A stretch of 64,000 bases of DNA from Ferribacterium limneticum (GCF_020510565.1 NZ_CP075189.1:1720501-1784500); one strand, 5' to 3'. Positions 24,471 through 33,386 are shown, counted from the stretch's first letter. Numbers and translations are program-made. Notes: generated from the sequence alone by a model not told the origin.

Positions 24471-26456
24471 ATGAATTTGGGCAGGCTGAAACAGTTGAAT
24501 GCTGCGCTTTGCCTGACCTTTTTCGCCGGGGCGGTGCTGGCCGAATCGGCCGTTGATCTGACTGAGCTGCCGTTGGAGCAACTGATGCTCCGCGAGGCCG
24601 CCCCGGTGGCGCAAATTGCCCAGCAAATCAGCGATTCCCCTTCCGCCGTCAGCATCGTTACCGCGGCCGATATTCGCGCCTACGGCTATCGCACGCTGGC
24701 TGACGTGATCAACAGCATGCGCGGTCTCTACACCACCTATGATCGTCGCTATCAATACATGGGCGGTCGCGGTTTCGGTGCTGCCGAGGACTACGCCGGG
24801 CGGATCATGCTGTTGATCGACGGCTACGCGACGCAGGACAGCCTGTTCAACCAGGCTTATATCGACGAATCAGGCCTGCTTGACCTCGAACTCGTCGAAC
24901 GCGTCGAATACGTCCCGGGCACCGGTTCGGTCACCTACGGCAACAACGCCATGCTCGGCATCATTAACGTGGTGACCAAAAAGGGACGCGATTTCAATGC
25001 TGCCCAGTTGTCCGGCGAGGTCTCCAGCCATGGCGGGCAAAAGCAGCGGGCGACTTACGGCAAGCGTTTCGACAACGGCGCCGATCTCCTGCTGTCGGTC
25101 TCGGCGCTCGACATCAAGGGCCGCAACCTGTATTTCCCGGCCTACGATACGCCGGGCACAAACAACGGCATCGCCGACAACCTCGATAGCGAGACCAACA
25201 AGCGGGTTTTCGGCAAGTTTTCCTACCAGGGCCTGACCGTTGAAGGCGGCTATGTCGACCGCAAGAAGATGCTGCCGACCAACCCCAGCGAATCGACGAC
25301 ATTCAACACGCCATTTTCGGTGCGCGACGAAAACGCTTTCCTCAATCTCGCCTACCAAACGACGCTGGCTTCCACGCTGAGTTCGCAGTCCCGCTTCTAT
25401 TCCGGCCACTACGCCTACGATACATGGCGGGAGTTTCCCGACTACCTCATCGACAACGAAAAGTACGGGCGGCGCGAATACCATGGCCAATGGTGGGGCA
25501 TCGACCAGAAATTTGTCGGCAACTGGTTTATCGACCACACGATGGTCTTCGGCTTTGAATTCCGCAACGATTATCGCCAGCAGTTCCGGCGGACGTATTT
25601 GTCGCCCGAGAAAGCCGTCGTCGAGGTGTTCAGCGATTCACTGTCACGGCGCACGGGCAGTTTTTACCTGACCGACGAGTACTGGATCAACGAACACTGG
25701 TCGCTCAACGTCGGGGCGCGCTACGACGATGCCAGCGATCTGGCCGGCAACTGGAGCCCGCGTCTGGCCGTGATCTACAAGCCGACCGTGCAGACCACCC
25801 TGAAGGCTTCCTACAGCGAAGCCTTCCGCATGCCGCATGCCTACGAGCGTTTCTCCTACGACGGGAGCGCCGTGCCCGAATATGTAGCAGCCAGCGAACT
25901 GGCGCTGCAGCACGAATTCACCCGCAACATGCGCCTGACGGCTTCGTTGTACAACTACGACCGAAGCAGCCTGCTGATCTACAACGATGCGCTCGGCGAC
26001 TATGTGCCCGAAGGCAACAGCCGCACCCAGGGGCTGGAGGTCGAGCTTGAGCGTATGTGGGAAAACGGCATTCGTTCGCGTGGCAGCCTGGCCTGGCAAA
26101 ACGCGCGCGACGTTTACGGGGCCGAAGCGGTCAATTCGCCGCATGTGCTGGGCAAGTTCAATCTGAGCTTTCCCATGTTCGACAATAGACTGCGTACCGG
26201 GCTCGAAGCGCAATACCTCGGTTCGCGGCTGACGCTGGAACGGCGGCGCCTGGCCGGCGTCGGGCTGGCCAACCTGACCTTCTCGAGCGAGCGCAAGTGG
26301 CACGGCCTGTCGGCCTCATTCAGCATTCGCAACCTGTTCGACCGCGAGTACGAAGCCGTTTCGCCCTTCGACTGGCGTCCCGACAGTGGCCTGGCGCAGG
26401 ACTCCCTGCGCATGGATGGCCGAACCTACTGGTTCCAGCTCAACGTCGATCTCTGA
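24471..26456 (+). CDS. TonB-dependent outer membrane receptor
   Basis: This 661-residue ligand-gated channel has a signal peptide (MNLGRLKQLNAALCLTFFAGAVLA), a plug domain (SPSAVSIVTAADIRAYGYRTLADVINSMRGLYT; IMLLIDGYATQDSLFNQ; VEYVPGTGSVTYGNNAMLGIINVVTKKG) and a 22-strand barrel ending WFQLNVDL. The length and the VEYVPG segment resemble vitamin B12/siderophore-type receptors, but the ligand cannot be assigned. AAGGA precedes the ATG at 24471. It is monocistronic, with no TonB/ExbBD or ABC genes adjacent. Its leader contains a 17-base palindrome. Confidence 0.93.
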   Translation: MNLGRLKQLNAALCLTFFAGAVLAESAVDLTELPLEQLMLREAAPVAQIAQQISDSPSAVSIVTAADIRAYGYRTLADVINSMRGLYTTYDRRYQYMGGRGFGAAEDYAGRIMLLIDGYATQDSLFNQAYIDESGLLDLELVERVEYVPGTGSVTYGNNAMLGIINVVTKKGRDFNAAQLSGEVSSHGGQKQRATYGKRFDNGADLLLSVSALDIKGRNLYFPAYDTPGTNNGIADNLDSETNKRVFGKFSYQGLTVEGGYVDRKKMLPTNPSESTTFNTPFSVRDENAFLNLAYQTTLASTLSSQSRFYSGHYAYDTWREFPDYLIDNEKYGRREYHGQWWGIDQKFVGNWFIDHTMVFGFEFRNDYRQQFRRTYLSPEKAVVEVFSDSLSRRTGSFYLTDEYWINEHWSLNVGARYDDASDLAGNWSPRLAVIYKPTVQTTLKASYSEAFRMPHAYERFSYDGSAVPEYVAASELALQHEFTRNMRLTASLYNYDRSSLLIYNDALGDYVPEGNSRTQGLEVELERMWENGIRSRGSLAWQNARDVYGAEAVNSPHVLGKFNLSFPMFDNRLRTGLEAQYLGSRLTLERRRLAGVGLANLTFSSERKWHGLSASFSIRNLFDREYEAVSPFDWRPDSGLAQDSLRMDGRTYWFQLNVDL

Positions 26457-26505
26457 TGTTTTTGCGCCGTCGTTTTTGGCGCGGCGCTATCTGGCGATAG
26501 TCGCG

Positions 26506-27387
26506 CTAAGAGGCCAGCGGGTCGCCTTCGGCCTCGGCCAGGCGGGCTGCCTCGACCTGTTCCTCGGGGGCGCCGATGCGTTCGAGCAGATTGCTGTGGC
26601 CGATGTGCAGCAGCGTTTCGATGGCTTGATAGTCGTCCGGCAGGGCGGGGTCGTTCCAGCCATTGGCCGAGTGGCGGGCCAGATCGACGGCGAGCTTGAC
26701 GTTTCTGACATTCGCCGTTTCGGCATCGGCCGGGTTCAGAAGTGTACAGAGCAGGGGCGGCAACCCCCAGTGGGTGATCAGTTCGACGGCGATGTCGTCG
26801 AGCGAGGCGCCAAAAACCTCCTCCTGGATCTGACTGCTGCGCCTGCCCGGTTCGCTGGCCAGCCTTTCCTTGGCCCGGATGGCTAGGTTGGGGGCGAAGC
26901 ACCACATGAGGATTTCGACCAGATCGTGGAGCAGCGCCGCCATGGTGATTTCATCGAAGCTGGCATTCTGGCGCAGCAAGGCCCAGTCGCGGGCCCATTG
27001 GGCAGCGACGCGGGACCGGGCGATGACCTTGAGCAGGCCGAGCATGGCCTTCGGGTAGCCCTTGAGCTGCTGCTCGAGGATGGGCGGATCCTGGATGCTG
27101 TTGTAGAAATTCTGCGTGCCGATCATCACCAGCGAACGCTCGATGGTCGTGATGTCCGCCGACTGGCGGCGTGAGCGGTTGGCCTGCATGTATTGAAAAA
27201 GGCGCAGGGTCATGAGCGGATCGTGCCCGATGACGGCAGCCAGTTTGCGGGTATTGATCGTGTTTGCCGTTTCGCGCAGCTCGTCAAGTTGGTGCACCGT
27301 ATGGCGCAGGACCGGGACCTCGATGGTCTTGAAGTGATCGACCCAGGGGGCGGCGCCCGGGAAGGGAAAGTCGATCATCAAGGTCAT
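26506..27387 (-). CDS. HDOD domain protein
   Basis: This 293-residue protein has one HDOD domain: IGHDPLMTLRLFQYMQANRSRR, IERSLVMIGTQNFYNSI, TMAALLHDLVEILMWCFAPNLA and ELITHWGLPPLLCTLL. It is the second gene of a pair after the double-receiver response regulator, 20 bases apart, so the two probably work in one signalling module. It is paralogous to the HDOD protein at 1752-2615. Confidence 0.88.
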   Translation of the reverse strand: MTLMIDFPFPGAAPWVDHFKTIEVPVLRHTVHQLDELRETANTINTRKLAAVIGHDPLMTLRLFQYMQANRSRRQSADITTIERSLVMIGTQNFYNSIQDPPILEQQLKGYPKAMLGLLKVIARSRVAAQWARDWALLRQNASFDEITMAALLHDLVEILMWCFAPNLAIRAKERLASEPGRRSSQIQEEVFGASLDDIAVELITHWGLPPLLCTLLNPADAETANVRNVKLAVDLARHSANGWNDPALPDDYQAIETLLHIGHSNLLERIGAPEEQVEAARLAEAEGDPLAS

Positions 27388-27407
27388 GGTCGTAAACCTT
27401 TCTTGGC

Positions 27408-28226
27408 TCAGGTGTTGAACAGCTGTTTCAGGAAATTTTCGACATAGGCCGGGCGCACCGGCTTGACGACATAGCCGCGGGCGCCGAGACCGGCCGCCTG
27501 CTGGACGATGGCCCGCGAAGTGTCACCGGTGACCATGACGACGGCCGTTTTCGGGCTGGCTTCGACAATCCGGGGCAGCGCTTCGAGGCCGCCGAGAATG
27601 GGCATGTTGACGTCGAGAAAGAGCACGGTCGGCTGGTGGGCCTTGGCGGCGCGGATGGCTTCCTCGCCATTGGCCGCCTGGGCGACCACATTGAGGCCGA
27701 GTTCGCTGAGCAGGCCTTTGAGCAGCAGGCGGATCGAGCTGTTGTCGTCAACGATGACGACGGTCGGCTGCTGTTTGCCGGATGCTTTGGGGGCGCCAGC
27801 GGCCGTCGGCTGGGGCAGTGGCGCCTTTCTGGTTTCGGCCGGCACATTGGCTTCGGAAGCACGATTGCGCGTGTCACAGACGGCGCGCAATTCGTCGATT
27901 ACCTGTTTCTGGCCGAACGGCTTGCGCAGGAAACCGGCGGCACCGGCATCGGCGGCCTTGGCTTCAAGCCCCGGGGCTTCCGAGGCGGTGATGAAGAGCA
28001 CGTCGATTTCGGGAAACAGCGAATTGATTTCGCGCAGGATGTCGAGGCCATCCCGACCCGGCAACAGGTAGTCGAGACAGACAAGTTCCGGCGCCAGCTT
28101 GCGGATGGCATCGATGACGCCATTGCCCTCTTCCAGCGCACCCACCACCGTGTAACCCTGGCTGGACAGCAGGGCGGTCAGCAGGTCTCGCATCGAGGCA
28201 TTGTCATCAACAATCAGAATGCGCAT
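27408..28226 (-). CDS. Response regulator with two receiver domains
   Basis: This 272-residue protein consists of two REC domains joined by a short Pro/Ala linker and no output domain. REC1 begins MRILIVDDNASMRD with phospho-acceptor Asp in LVCLDYLLPGRDG; REC2 begins VVIVDDNSSIRLLLKG with Asp in VLFLDVNMPILGG. Both keep the late Lys (LRKPFGQK; VVKPVRPA). A stand-alone double receiver suggests phosphotransfer or protein-protein output, and the downstream HDOD protein is the obvious candidate partner. No kinase is adjacent. Confidence 0.92.
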   Translation of the reverse strand: MRILIVDDNASMRDLLTALLSSQGYTVVGALEEGNGVIDAIRKLAPELVCLDYLLPGRDGLDILREINSLFPEIDVLFITASEAPGLEAKAADAGAAGFLRKPFGQKQVIDELRAVCDTRNRASEANVPAETRKAPLPQPTAAGAPKASGKQQPTVVIVDDNSSIRLLLKGLLSELGLNVVAQAANGEEAIRAAKAHQPTVLFLDVNMPILGGLEALPRIVEASPKTAVVMVTGDTSRAIVQQAAGLGARGYVVKPVRPAYVENFLKQLFNT

Positions 28227-28334
28227 TCAGAACTTCCCAGCAGTTTCGTTGAGTCCGGATTTCGGGCGATTCGGTCAAATCGCTTGCGACGCTTATGTTA
28301 GCCGCGAAATGGGCGAAATGGACAGAGACAAATC

Positions 28335-28361
28335 AAAACGCCTCCGGGTCGGAGGCGTTTT
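28335..28361. terminator. Intrinsic terminator of cysDN
   Basis: AACGCCTCC pairs with GGAGGCGTT around a short loop, with A tracts before and T tracts after, so it can act in both directions. It lies about 37 bases beyond the cysN stop in the minus direction; repeat copy 6 sits between stop and hairpin. Confidence 0.8.
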
Positions 28362-28395
28362 CAATTTTGGCCGATATTTCCGGTTGACCGTGGGA
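28357..28395 (+). repeat. Dispersed 40-bp repeat, copy 6
   Basis: Plus orientation: GTTTTCAATTTTGGCC then ATTTCCGGTTGACCGTGGGA. It ends two bases from the cysN stop codon and abuts the terminator hairpin, so it is transcribed in the cysDN 3' UTR. Confidence 0.95.
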
Positions 28396-28397
28396 GG

Positions 28398-29666
28398 TCA
28401 GAGAATCATCCCGGCCCCGACCGTGTTGTTGTTGCTCTCGTCAATGATGATGAAAGCGCCGGTGCCGCGGTTTTCCAGGTAGGGGTCGGCGAACAGCGGC
28501 TGGGCCAGCTTGAAGGTGACCTGCGCAATGTCGTTCATCGCCAGCTTTTCGGCCGGGACTTTTTCCAGCGTGTTCACGTCGAGGCGATGGTCGATGGCGG
28601 CCAGCTTGGCTTTCGAGTCGCGCGTCGTGTGGCGGATCAGGTAGGTGCGGGCGCGGTCCATTGGCGCTTCGGCCATCCAGCAGACGGTGGCTTCGATCTG
28701 CTTGACGGCGGCCGGGACTTCGCTCGACTTGACGATCATGTCGCCACGCGAGGTGTCGATTTCGTCGGCGAGCAGCAGGGTGATGGATTGTTCGCAGAAG
28801 GCTTCGCCGATATCGACGCCGCCAATTTGTACGGCTTTTACGGTCGATTCGCGGCCGGAGGGCAGGACGGTGACGGCATCGCCAACCTTGATCGAGCCGG
28901 CTTCGACACGGCCCATGAAACCGCGGTAGTCGTGCAGTTCCGGGTTGGCCGAATCCTGCGGGCGGCAGACGTACTGGACCGGAAAGCGGAACTTCTCGGT
29001 GTGCTCGGTATGGGCGGCCGGGGCGACTTCGAGCATTTCAAGCAGGGTCGGGCCTTCGTACCAGTTCAGGTTGTCGCCACGGTCCACGATCATGTCGCCG
29101 TTGAGCGCCGAGAGCGGGATGAAGCGGATGTCTTCGATGCCGACCTTGGCAGCAAATTCGAGGTATTCGCCCTTGATCCGCTCGTAGGTTTCCTGCGAGT
29201 AATCGGCGAGGTCCATCTTGTTGATGGCGACGATCAGGTGCGGGATGCCGACCAGCGAGGCCAGCTTCGAATGGCGGCGGGTCTGGGTCAGGACGCCCTT
29301 GCGCGCATCGATCAGGATGATGGCGAGGTTGGCGGTCGACGCGGCGGTGACCATGTTGCGGGTGTACTGCTCATGGCCCGGTGCATCGGCGATGATGTAC
29401 TTGCGCGTGCCGGTCGAGAAATAGCGGTAGGCGACATCGATGGTGATGCCCTGTTCGCGCTCGGCTTGCAGGCCGTCGGTGAGCAGCGACAGGTCAACCG
29501 CGCCCATGCCGCGCTTTTCGGAAGTCTTGGCGATGGCCGATAGCGTATCGGCGAGGATGGTCTTGGTGTCGAACAGCAGCCGCCCGATCAGCGTGCTCTT
29601 GCCGTCATCGACGCTGCCGCAGGTCAAAAAGCGTAGCAGGCCGTGGTCTTCTACGTGGGCGGTCAT
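28398..29666 (-). CDS. cysN: Sulfate adenylyltransferase subunit 1 (GTPase)
   Basis: CysN couples GTP hydrolysis to CysD-catalysed activation of sulfate to APS. The 422-residue protein has the elongation-factor-like GTPase motifs SVDDGKSTLIGRLL, DAPGHEQYTRNMVTAAS and NKMDLADYS, then two beta-barrel domains. No fused CysC kinase domain is present at the C-terminus. The ATG overlaps the cysD stop by one base, so the pair is coupled. Other sulfate-assimilation genes are not in the window. Confidence 0.96.
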   Translation of the reverse strand: MTAHVEDHGLLRFLTCGSVDDGKSTLIGRLLFDTKTILADTLSAIAKTSEKRGMGAVDLSLLTDGLQAEREQGITIDVAYRYFSTGTRKYIIADAPGHEQYTRNMVTAASTANLAIILIDARKGVLTQTRRHSKLASLVGIPHLIVAINKMDLADYSQETYERIKGEYLEFAAKVGIEDIRFIPLSALNGDMIVDRGDNLNWYEGPTLLEMLEVAPAAHTEHTEKFRFPVQYVCRPQDSANPELHDYRGFMGRVEAGSIKVGDAVTVLPSGRESTVKAVQIGGVDIGEAFCEQSITLLLADEIDTSRGDMIVKSSEVPAAVKQIEATVCWMAEAPMDRARTYLIRHTTRDSKAKLAAIDHRLDVNTLEKVPAEKLAMNDIAQVTFKLAQPLFADPYLENRGTGAFIIIDESNNNTVGAGMIL

Positions 29667-30634
29667 CAGAAGTAACCCTCTTTCTTGCGTTGTTCCATGG
29701 AGGCGTCGCTGGTTTGGTCGTCCAGACGGGTAGCGCCGCGCTCGGTGATGGTGGTGGTGGCGGTTTCGAAAACGATCTTGCTGACGTCGTCGGCGTCCGA
29801 TTCGACCGGGGCCGTGCAGGAAATGTCGCCGACGGTGCGGAAGCGGACCTGCAGGTCGATGATCTCTTCACCTGGCTTGGACGGGTTGGCGACTCCGCCA
29901 CCGACCAGCGGCACATTGACCGGCACGATGGAACCCTGGCGCATGACGACCGGACGCTTATGAGCGAAATAGATGCTCGGCAGTTCCAGACCTTCGCGCT
30001 CGATGTATTGCCAGACGTCCATTTCCGTCCAGTTCGAGATCGGGAAGGCGCGGATGTTCTCGCCCTTGTGGCTGCGGGCGTTGTACAGGCTCCACAGTTC
30101 CGGGCGCTGGTTCTTCGGGTCCCATTGGCCGAACTCGTCGCGGAAACTGAAGATGCGTTCCTTGGCGCGGGCCTTTTCCTCATCGCGACGGGCGCCGCCG
30201 ATGCAGGCGTCGAAACCGAATTCCTCGATGGCTTCGAGCAGGGTCACCGACTGGTGCTTGTTGCGCGACTCGCCTTCATGCTTGAGGACGACGGTGCCGC
30301 GGGCCATGGAGTCTTCAACCGAACGCACGATCAGCCGCTCGCCCAGTTCGGCCGCACGCTTGTCGCGGAAGGCGACGACTTCCTTGTAATTGTGGCCGGT
30401 GTCGATGTGCATCAGCGGGAAGGGGAACTTGCCCGGGCGAAAGGCCTTTTCGGCCAGGCGCAGCATGCAGATCGAGTCCTTGCCGCCAGAAAACAGCAGA
30501 ACCGGGTTGGAACACTGGCCGGCCACTTCGCGCATGATGTGGATGGCTTCGGCTTCGAGCCAGTCGAGGTGAGAGAGGGTAGAGCGTTGGGTCATTGCTT
30601 GGGTAATCCGCGTGGATTGTCGAATGAGCGCCAT
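29666..30634 (-). CDS. cysD: Sulfate adenylyltransferase subunit 2
   Basis: CysD is the catalytic subunit that adenylylates sulfate. The PP-loop motif LFSGGKDSICMLRLA near residue 47 and FPLMHIDTGHNYKEVVAFRD are diagnostic, and FSFRDEFGQWDPKNQRPELW is the usual late motif. I use the ATG at 30634 because AGGA lies nine bases upstream; the ATG at 30595 would give a 309-residue product closer to E. coli CysD but lacks a ribosome site. It is the first gene of cysDN. Confidence 0.94.
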   Translation of the reverse strand: MALIRQSTRITQAMTQRSTLSHLDWLEAEAIHIMREVAGQCSNPVLLFSGGKDSICMLRLAEKAFRPGKFPFPLMHIDTGHNYKEVVAFRDKRAAELGERLIVRSVEDSMARGTVVLKHEGESRNKHQSVTLLEAIEEFGFDACIGGARRDEEKARAKERIFSFRDEFGQWDPKNQRPELWSLYNARSHKGENIRAFPISNWTEMDVWQYIEREGLELPSIYFAHKRPVVMRQGSIVPVNVPLVGGGVANPSKPGEEIIDLQVRFRTVGDISCTAPVESDADDVSKIVFETATTTITERGATRLDDQTSDASMEQRKKEGYF

Positions 30635-30776
30635 TGTAGCAAGTCCTTAATATTCGATTAAGAACAAGTGCGCATCTTGTTATTGCAAATTGTTATAAAG
30701 ATGGGCGCATATTGACGGAACATCCGTTTTGCATATGGGTCAGACGACATTGCCCGTTTCCATTCAGGAGAAAACC

Positions 30777-31295
30777 ATGCTGCTCCGCCCCGCTATCGCC
30801 TTGAGTGCCTTGTCCATTGCCGTGCTGAGCGGCTGTGCGACCTCCATGTCCGGCCCGTCGGCCAGCGCCGAATTGCTCGCCCGTTCGGGCAGCATGGTCA
30901 GCGGTACCGTCAATTTTTCCGAAACGGACGGCCGTTTGCGCATTGAAGCCAAGGTGGCCGGGCTGACGCCGGGCGAGCATGGTTTCCATGTGCACGAGGC
31001 AGGCGATTGCAGCGCACCGGACGCGAGCAGCGCCAAGGGCCATTTCAATCCGATGAGCAAGGCGCACGGCCACCACGCCAGCGAAGAACATCACGGCGGC
31101 GACATGCCCAACCTGATCGCCAGCGCCCAGGGCGAGGCCAAATACACAGCGGAACTCCGTGGCCTGACCCTGAGCGGCCCGACCGGGGTAGTCGGGCGCA
31201 GCGTCGTGATCCATGCTGATCCGGACGACTACAAGTCGCAGCCGGCCGGCAATTCGGGCAAGCGCATCGCCTGCGGGGTGATCGCAGCGCGCTGA
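30777..31295 (+). CDS. sodC: Cu,Zn superoxide dismutase, lipoprotein-type
   Basis: This 172-residue periplasmic enzyme dismutes superoxide. Its signal peptide ends in a lipobox (LSIAVLSGC), so it should be lipid-anchored. Metal ligands are intact: GFHVHEAGDC, the bridging His in KGHFNP, HHGGDMPN and VVIHADPDDY. The disulphide partners (GDC and RIACGVI) and the final GKRIACGVIAAR are present. ATG at 30777 has AGGAG upstream. It is divergent from cysD and monocistronic. The last 35 bases plus the following repeat are duplicated at 31978-32069. Confidence 0.95.
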   Translation: MLLRPAIALSALSIAVLSGCATSMSGPSASAELLARSGSMVSGTVNFSETDGRLRIEAKVAGLTPGEHGFHVHEAGDCSAPDASSAKGHFNPMSKAHGHHASEEHHGGDMPNLIASAQGEAKYTAELRGLTLSGPTGVVGRSVVIHADPDDYKSQPAGNSGKRIACGVIAAR

Positions 31296-31347
31296 CGGAT
31301 GCTGAAAATTTCAAATTTGGCAAAAATTTCCGGTTGACCGTAATAAC
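31258..31347 (+). repeat. sodC tail plus repeat: left copy of a 90-base direct repeat
   Basis: The sequence coding KRIACGVIAAR, then the 40-bp repeat, recurs at 31978-32069. The coding part differs by only a few bases; the spacer between the sodC part and the 40-bp repeat differs more. Confidence 0.85.
31307..31346 (+). repeat. Dispersed 40-bp repeat, copy 7
   Basis: Plus orientation: AATTTCAAATTTGGC then AATTTCCGGTTGACCGTAAT. It starts 11 bases after the sodC stop. Confidence 0.92.
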
Positions 31348-31629
31348 CGGATACAGGCAGCAGATTGGCCGGTAATGTGTGGTTTGGGCTTGCTGCGGCC
31401 AGTGCAGGGCGTTGTTGGGGCGTGCTCACAGTGACCCGCGCTGCCCGTTGCTTGCTGAGTAAGCGCCAATGGCTGCGAAATGTGTCGAAAAGACTTACAC
31501 GGCCAAAATTGCCAACATCATTTTTCGTTGTGCTGGTGGGTTTTCCAGACGCAGGCATCATGTTTGCTAAGTGTCCAGAACCGGCTTTGTAGCAGCCGAG
31601 GATGCTGGCGAACTGGAGGCGAGAAGCTG
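31347..31629. other. Non-coding stretch between sodC and a small gene
   Basis: Together with the repeat, this makes about 330 bases without a supported gene. I see only short open frames with poor codon use and no hairpin. It is the left part of the segment bounded by the duplicated sodC tail. Confidence 0.5.
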
Positions 31630-31962
31630 ATGATGGAAGCAGAAAACCCGGGCGAGAAAATACTCACAATCCTGCTCGAAGCCTTGACCTCGATTTCATA
31701 TCTTCGAGGGAAGGACGAGCGGGCGGCCAGCATCGCCGAATATGCCCTGGATCAATACGAAAAGGCCTTGCGCTATGCCGGGCATGCGGAGGGCGTTGGC
31801 GAGCTGCCATATTTGCCTGGTCTGTGTCCGGAGCTGCGCAATCATCATGCTCTCCGGCGCAGCAACGACAGGCGATCCATCGACTACGGCCCGCCCGCGG
31901 GACAGGCGGACCAAAGGCTCGGTGCGGAACGCCGAATGAATTCGGATCGCCGCAGCCAGTAG
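31630..31962 (+). CDS. Hypothetical 110-residue protein
   Basis: This soluble protein is not recognised. The N-terminal half is helical and acidic (EKILTILLEALTSISYLRGKDERAASIAEYALDQYEKALRYAG, read as two helices), and the C-terminus is rich in Arg/Asp with RRSNDRRS and ERRMNSDRRS motifs like those of the small protein at 59158-59391. GGAGG lies about ten bases before tandem ATGs at 31630 and 31633. It lies in the segment between the two copies of the sodC-tail direct repeat, so it may have arrived by insertion or segmental duplication. Confidence 0.6.
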   Translation: MMEAENPGEKILTILLEALTSISYLRGKDERAASIAEYALDQYEKALRYAGHAEGVGELPYLPGLCPELRNHHALRRSNDRRSIDYGPPAGQADQRLGAERRMNSDRRSQ

Positions 31963-31977
31963 CAGACGGCCGGCACC

Positions 31978-32069
31978 AGGGGAAAACGCATCGCCTGCGG
32001 CGTGATCGCAGCGCGCTGGGCATCGCCAGGATTTCATTTTTGGCCAAAATTTCCGGTTGACCGTGGCAA
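31978..32069 (+). repeat. sodC tail plus repeat: right copy of a 90-base direct repeat
   Basis: Bases 31984-32020 would encode KRIACGVIAARW, a remnant of a sodC 3' end, followed by repeat copy 8. No upstream sodC sequence remains next to it. Confidence 0.85.
32030..32069 (+). repeat. Dispersed 40-bp repeat, copy 8
   Basis: Plus orientation and close to consensus: GATTTCATTTTTGGCC then AATTTCCGGTTGACCGTGGC. Its left half forms the palindrome TTTTGGCCAAAA. It lies 18 bases from the stop of the OmpA-like lipoprotein gene. Confidence 0.95.
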
Positions 32070-32087
32070 CCGCTACCTGGCGGATCA

Positions 32088-33386
32088 TCAGCACCCGATC
32101 ACCTTGAACTCGACCCGCCGATCCAGCGCATCGCTGGCATCGTCACGGCCGTTGCCGACCATGGTTTGCCGCGAGCCGACGCCGTTGGCGATCATCCGTT
32201 TGTCGAGTCCGGGCGAGGTCTGGGCCAGCCGCGACTTGATGAATTCGGCCCGGAGCAGCGACAGTCGCTCGTTCAAGGGTTCCGGTCCCGTCGGGCTGGT
32301 GTGGCCGGTGATTTCCAGGCACTTGCCGCTATCGCCGGTGCGCCGGGCGATGGTTTTCAGCCAGCTCGGATAGCTGCTGCTCAGCGCCGCATTCGCCATG
32401 AAAGCCGTCGAGCCGGGGCGGAACAGGAACTTGACGGCCAGCCGCTGGTGTTCGAGGCCGTAGTCGACGACCTTGGCAAAGGCCGCTTCAGCCGGCTGCC
32501 GGCGGCCGAGTTTCCAGTTGGCGAGATAGATGCCGTTGTGCACGCGAAACTGGTCGCCGGTCGGCATGGCCAGGGCGCTGGTGTAAAAGTCGAGGGCTTC
32601 GCGGTAGCGGCCGGCCTCGTAGGCTTCGATGCCTTCGGCGACGACCGAGGCGGCCAGAATGCGGTCGAGGTAGAGCGGGTTGATCGGGTCGCCGGCCTTG
32701 GTGCCCTGGCAGGTCTTGATGTAGCCCTCGGTCGCCGGGTCTTCCGACCAGGCCGGAGCGTCGCGGAAAAAGGCCAACGGTGTCGGGTCTACGCCTTCCG
32801 GCAAGGCAAAGGCCAAGCCCTTGCTGACCAGCTTGCCCGTGCGCAGATCGGCCAGCGCGAAGCAGATGCGGTAGGCCTCGCGGGCGCCCGCCGTCTTGCG
32901 CTGGGCATTGACCCCCGTGAAGGTGCCGATCAGGACCAGCGGGCTGCGCGCCACATTGGCCGACGAAAAGGCCTGCACGTCGAACTGCGGGTAGCGCTCA
33001 TGCATCAGATCGGTCAGCCGCCGGCCCATCGAACGCGTCGTTACCGACTGGGCGCCGGTCATGCCGTCGATCAGCGGGTCGATCACCAGCGCGTATTTTT
33101 GCTGGGCCGGGGTGCCGGCCGGTGGCAGTTTGGCATTGGTGAACAAGGCGGTGGCGGCGCTCAATACCGCCTGGTCGTAAGGCTGGGCCGGCGGTGGGGC
33201 TGGCGCGGCGGCTGATGGTGGCGGGCTGGCCGCGGCCGGCGGGGATGACATGGAAGAGGCGGTAGCAGACGGCGTCGGCGAAGCGCTGAATTCCTTGAGA
33301 CTGTCGCAGCCGGCGATCAGCAGCAAGGCAGCGAAAACCGCAGCGCACAAGGCTGAACGCGAGAGGCGGGGAGATTGATTGTTCAT
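32088..33386 (-). CDS. OmpA-domain lipoprotein coupled to a TIR protein
   Basis: This 432-residue envelope protein has a lipoprotein signal (FAALLLIAGC), a Ser/Pro/Ala-rich linker, a central domain with a caspase-independent, FlgO-like look (PLIDGMTGAQSVTTRSMGRRLTDLMHERY; weak), a TPR-like stretch (EAYEAGRYREALDFYTSALAM) and a C-terminal OmpA peptidoglycan-binding domain (ITGHTSPTGPEPLNERLSLLRAEFI; DALDRRVEFKVI). ATG at 33386 has AGGAG eight bases upstream and overlaps the TIR gene stop as ATGA, so synthesis is coupled. Its job with the TIR protein is unknown. Confidence 0.85.
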   Translation of the reverse strand: MNNQSPRLSRSALCAAVFAALLLIAGCDSLKEFSASPTPSATASSMSSPPAAASPPPSAAAPAPPPAQPYDQAVLSAATALFTNAKLPPAGTPAQQKYALVIDPLIDGMTGAQSVTTRSMGRRLTDLMHERYPQFDVQAFSSANVARSPLVLIGTFTGVNAQRKTAGAREAYRICFALADLRTGKLVSKGLAFALPEGVDPTPLAFFRDAPAWSEDPATEGYIKTCQGTKAGDPINPLYLDRILAASVVAEGIEAYEAGRYREALDFYTSALAMPTGDQFRVHNGIYLANWKLGRRQPAEAAFAKVVDYGLEHQRLAVKFLFRPGSTAFMANAALSSSYPSWLKTIARRTGDSGKCLEITGHTSPTGPEPLNERLSLLRAEFIKSRLAQTSPGLDKRMIANGVGSRQTMVGNGRDDASDALDRRVEFKVIGC

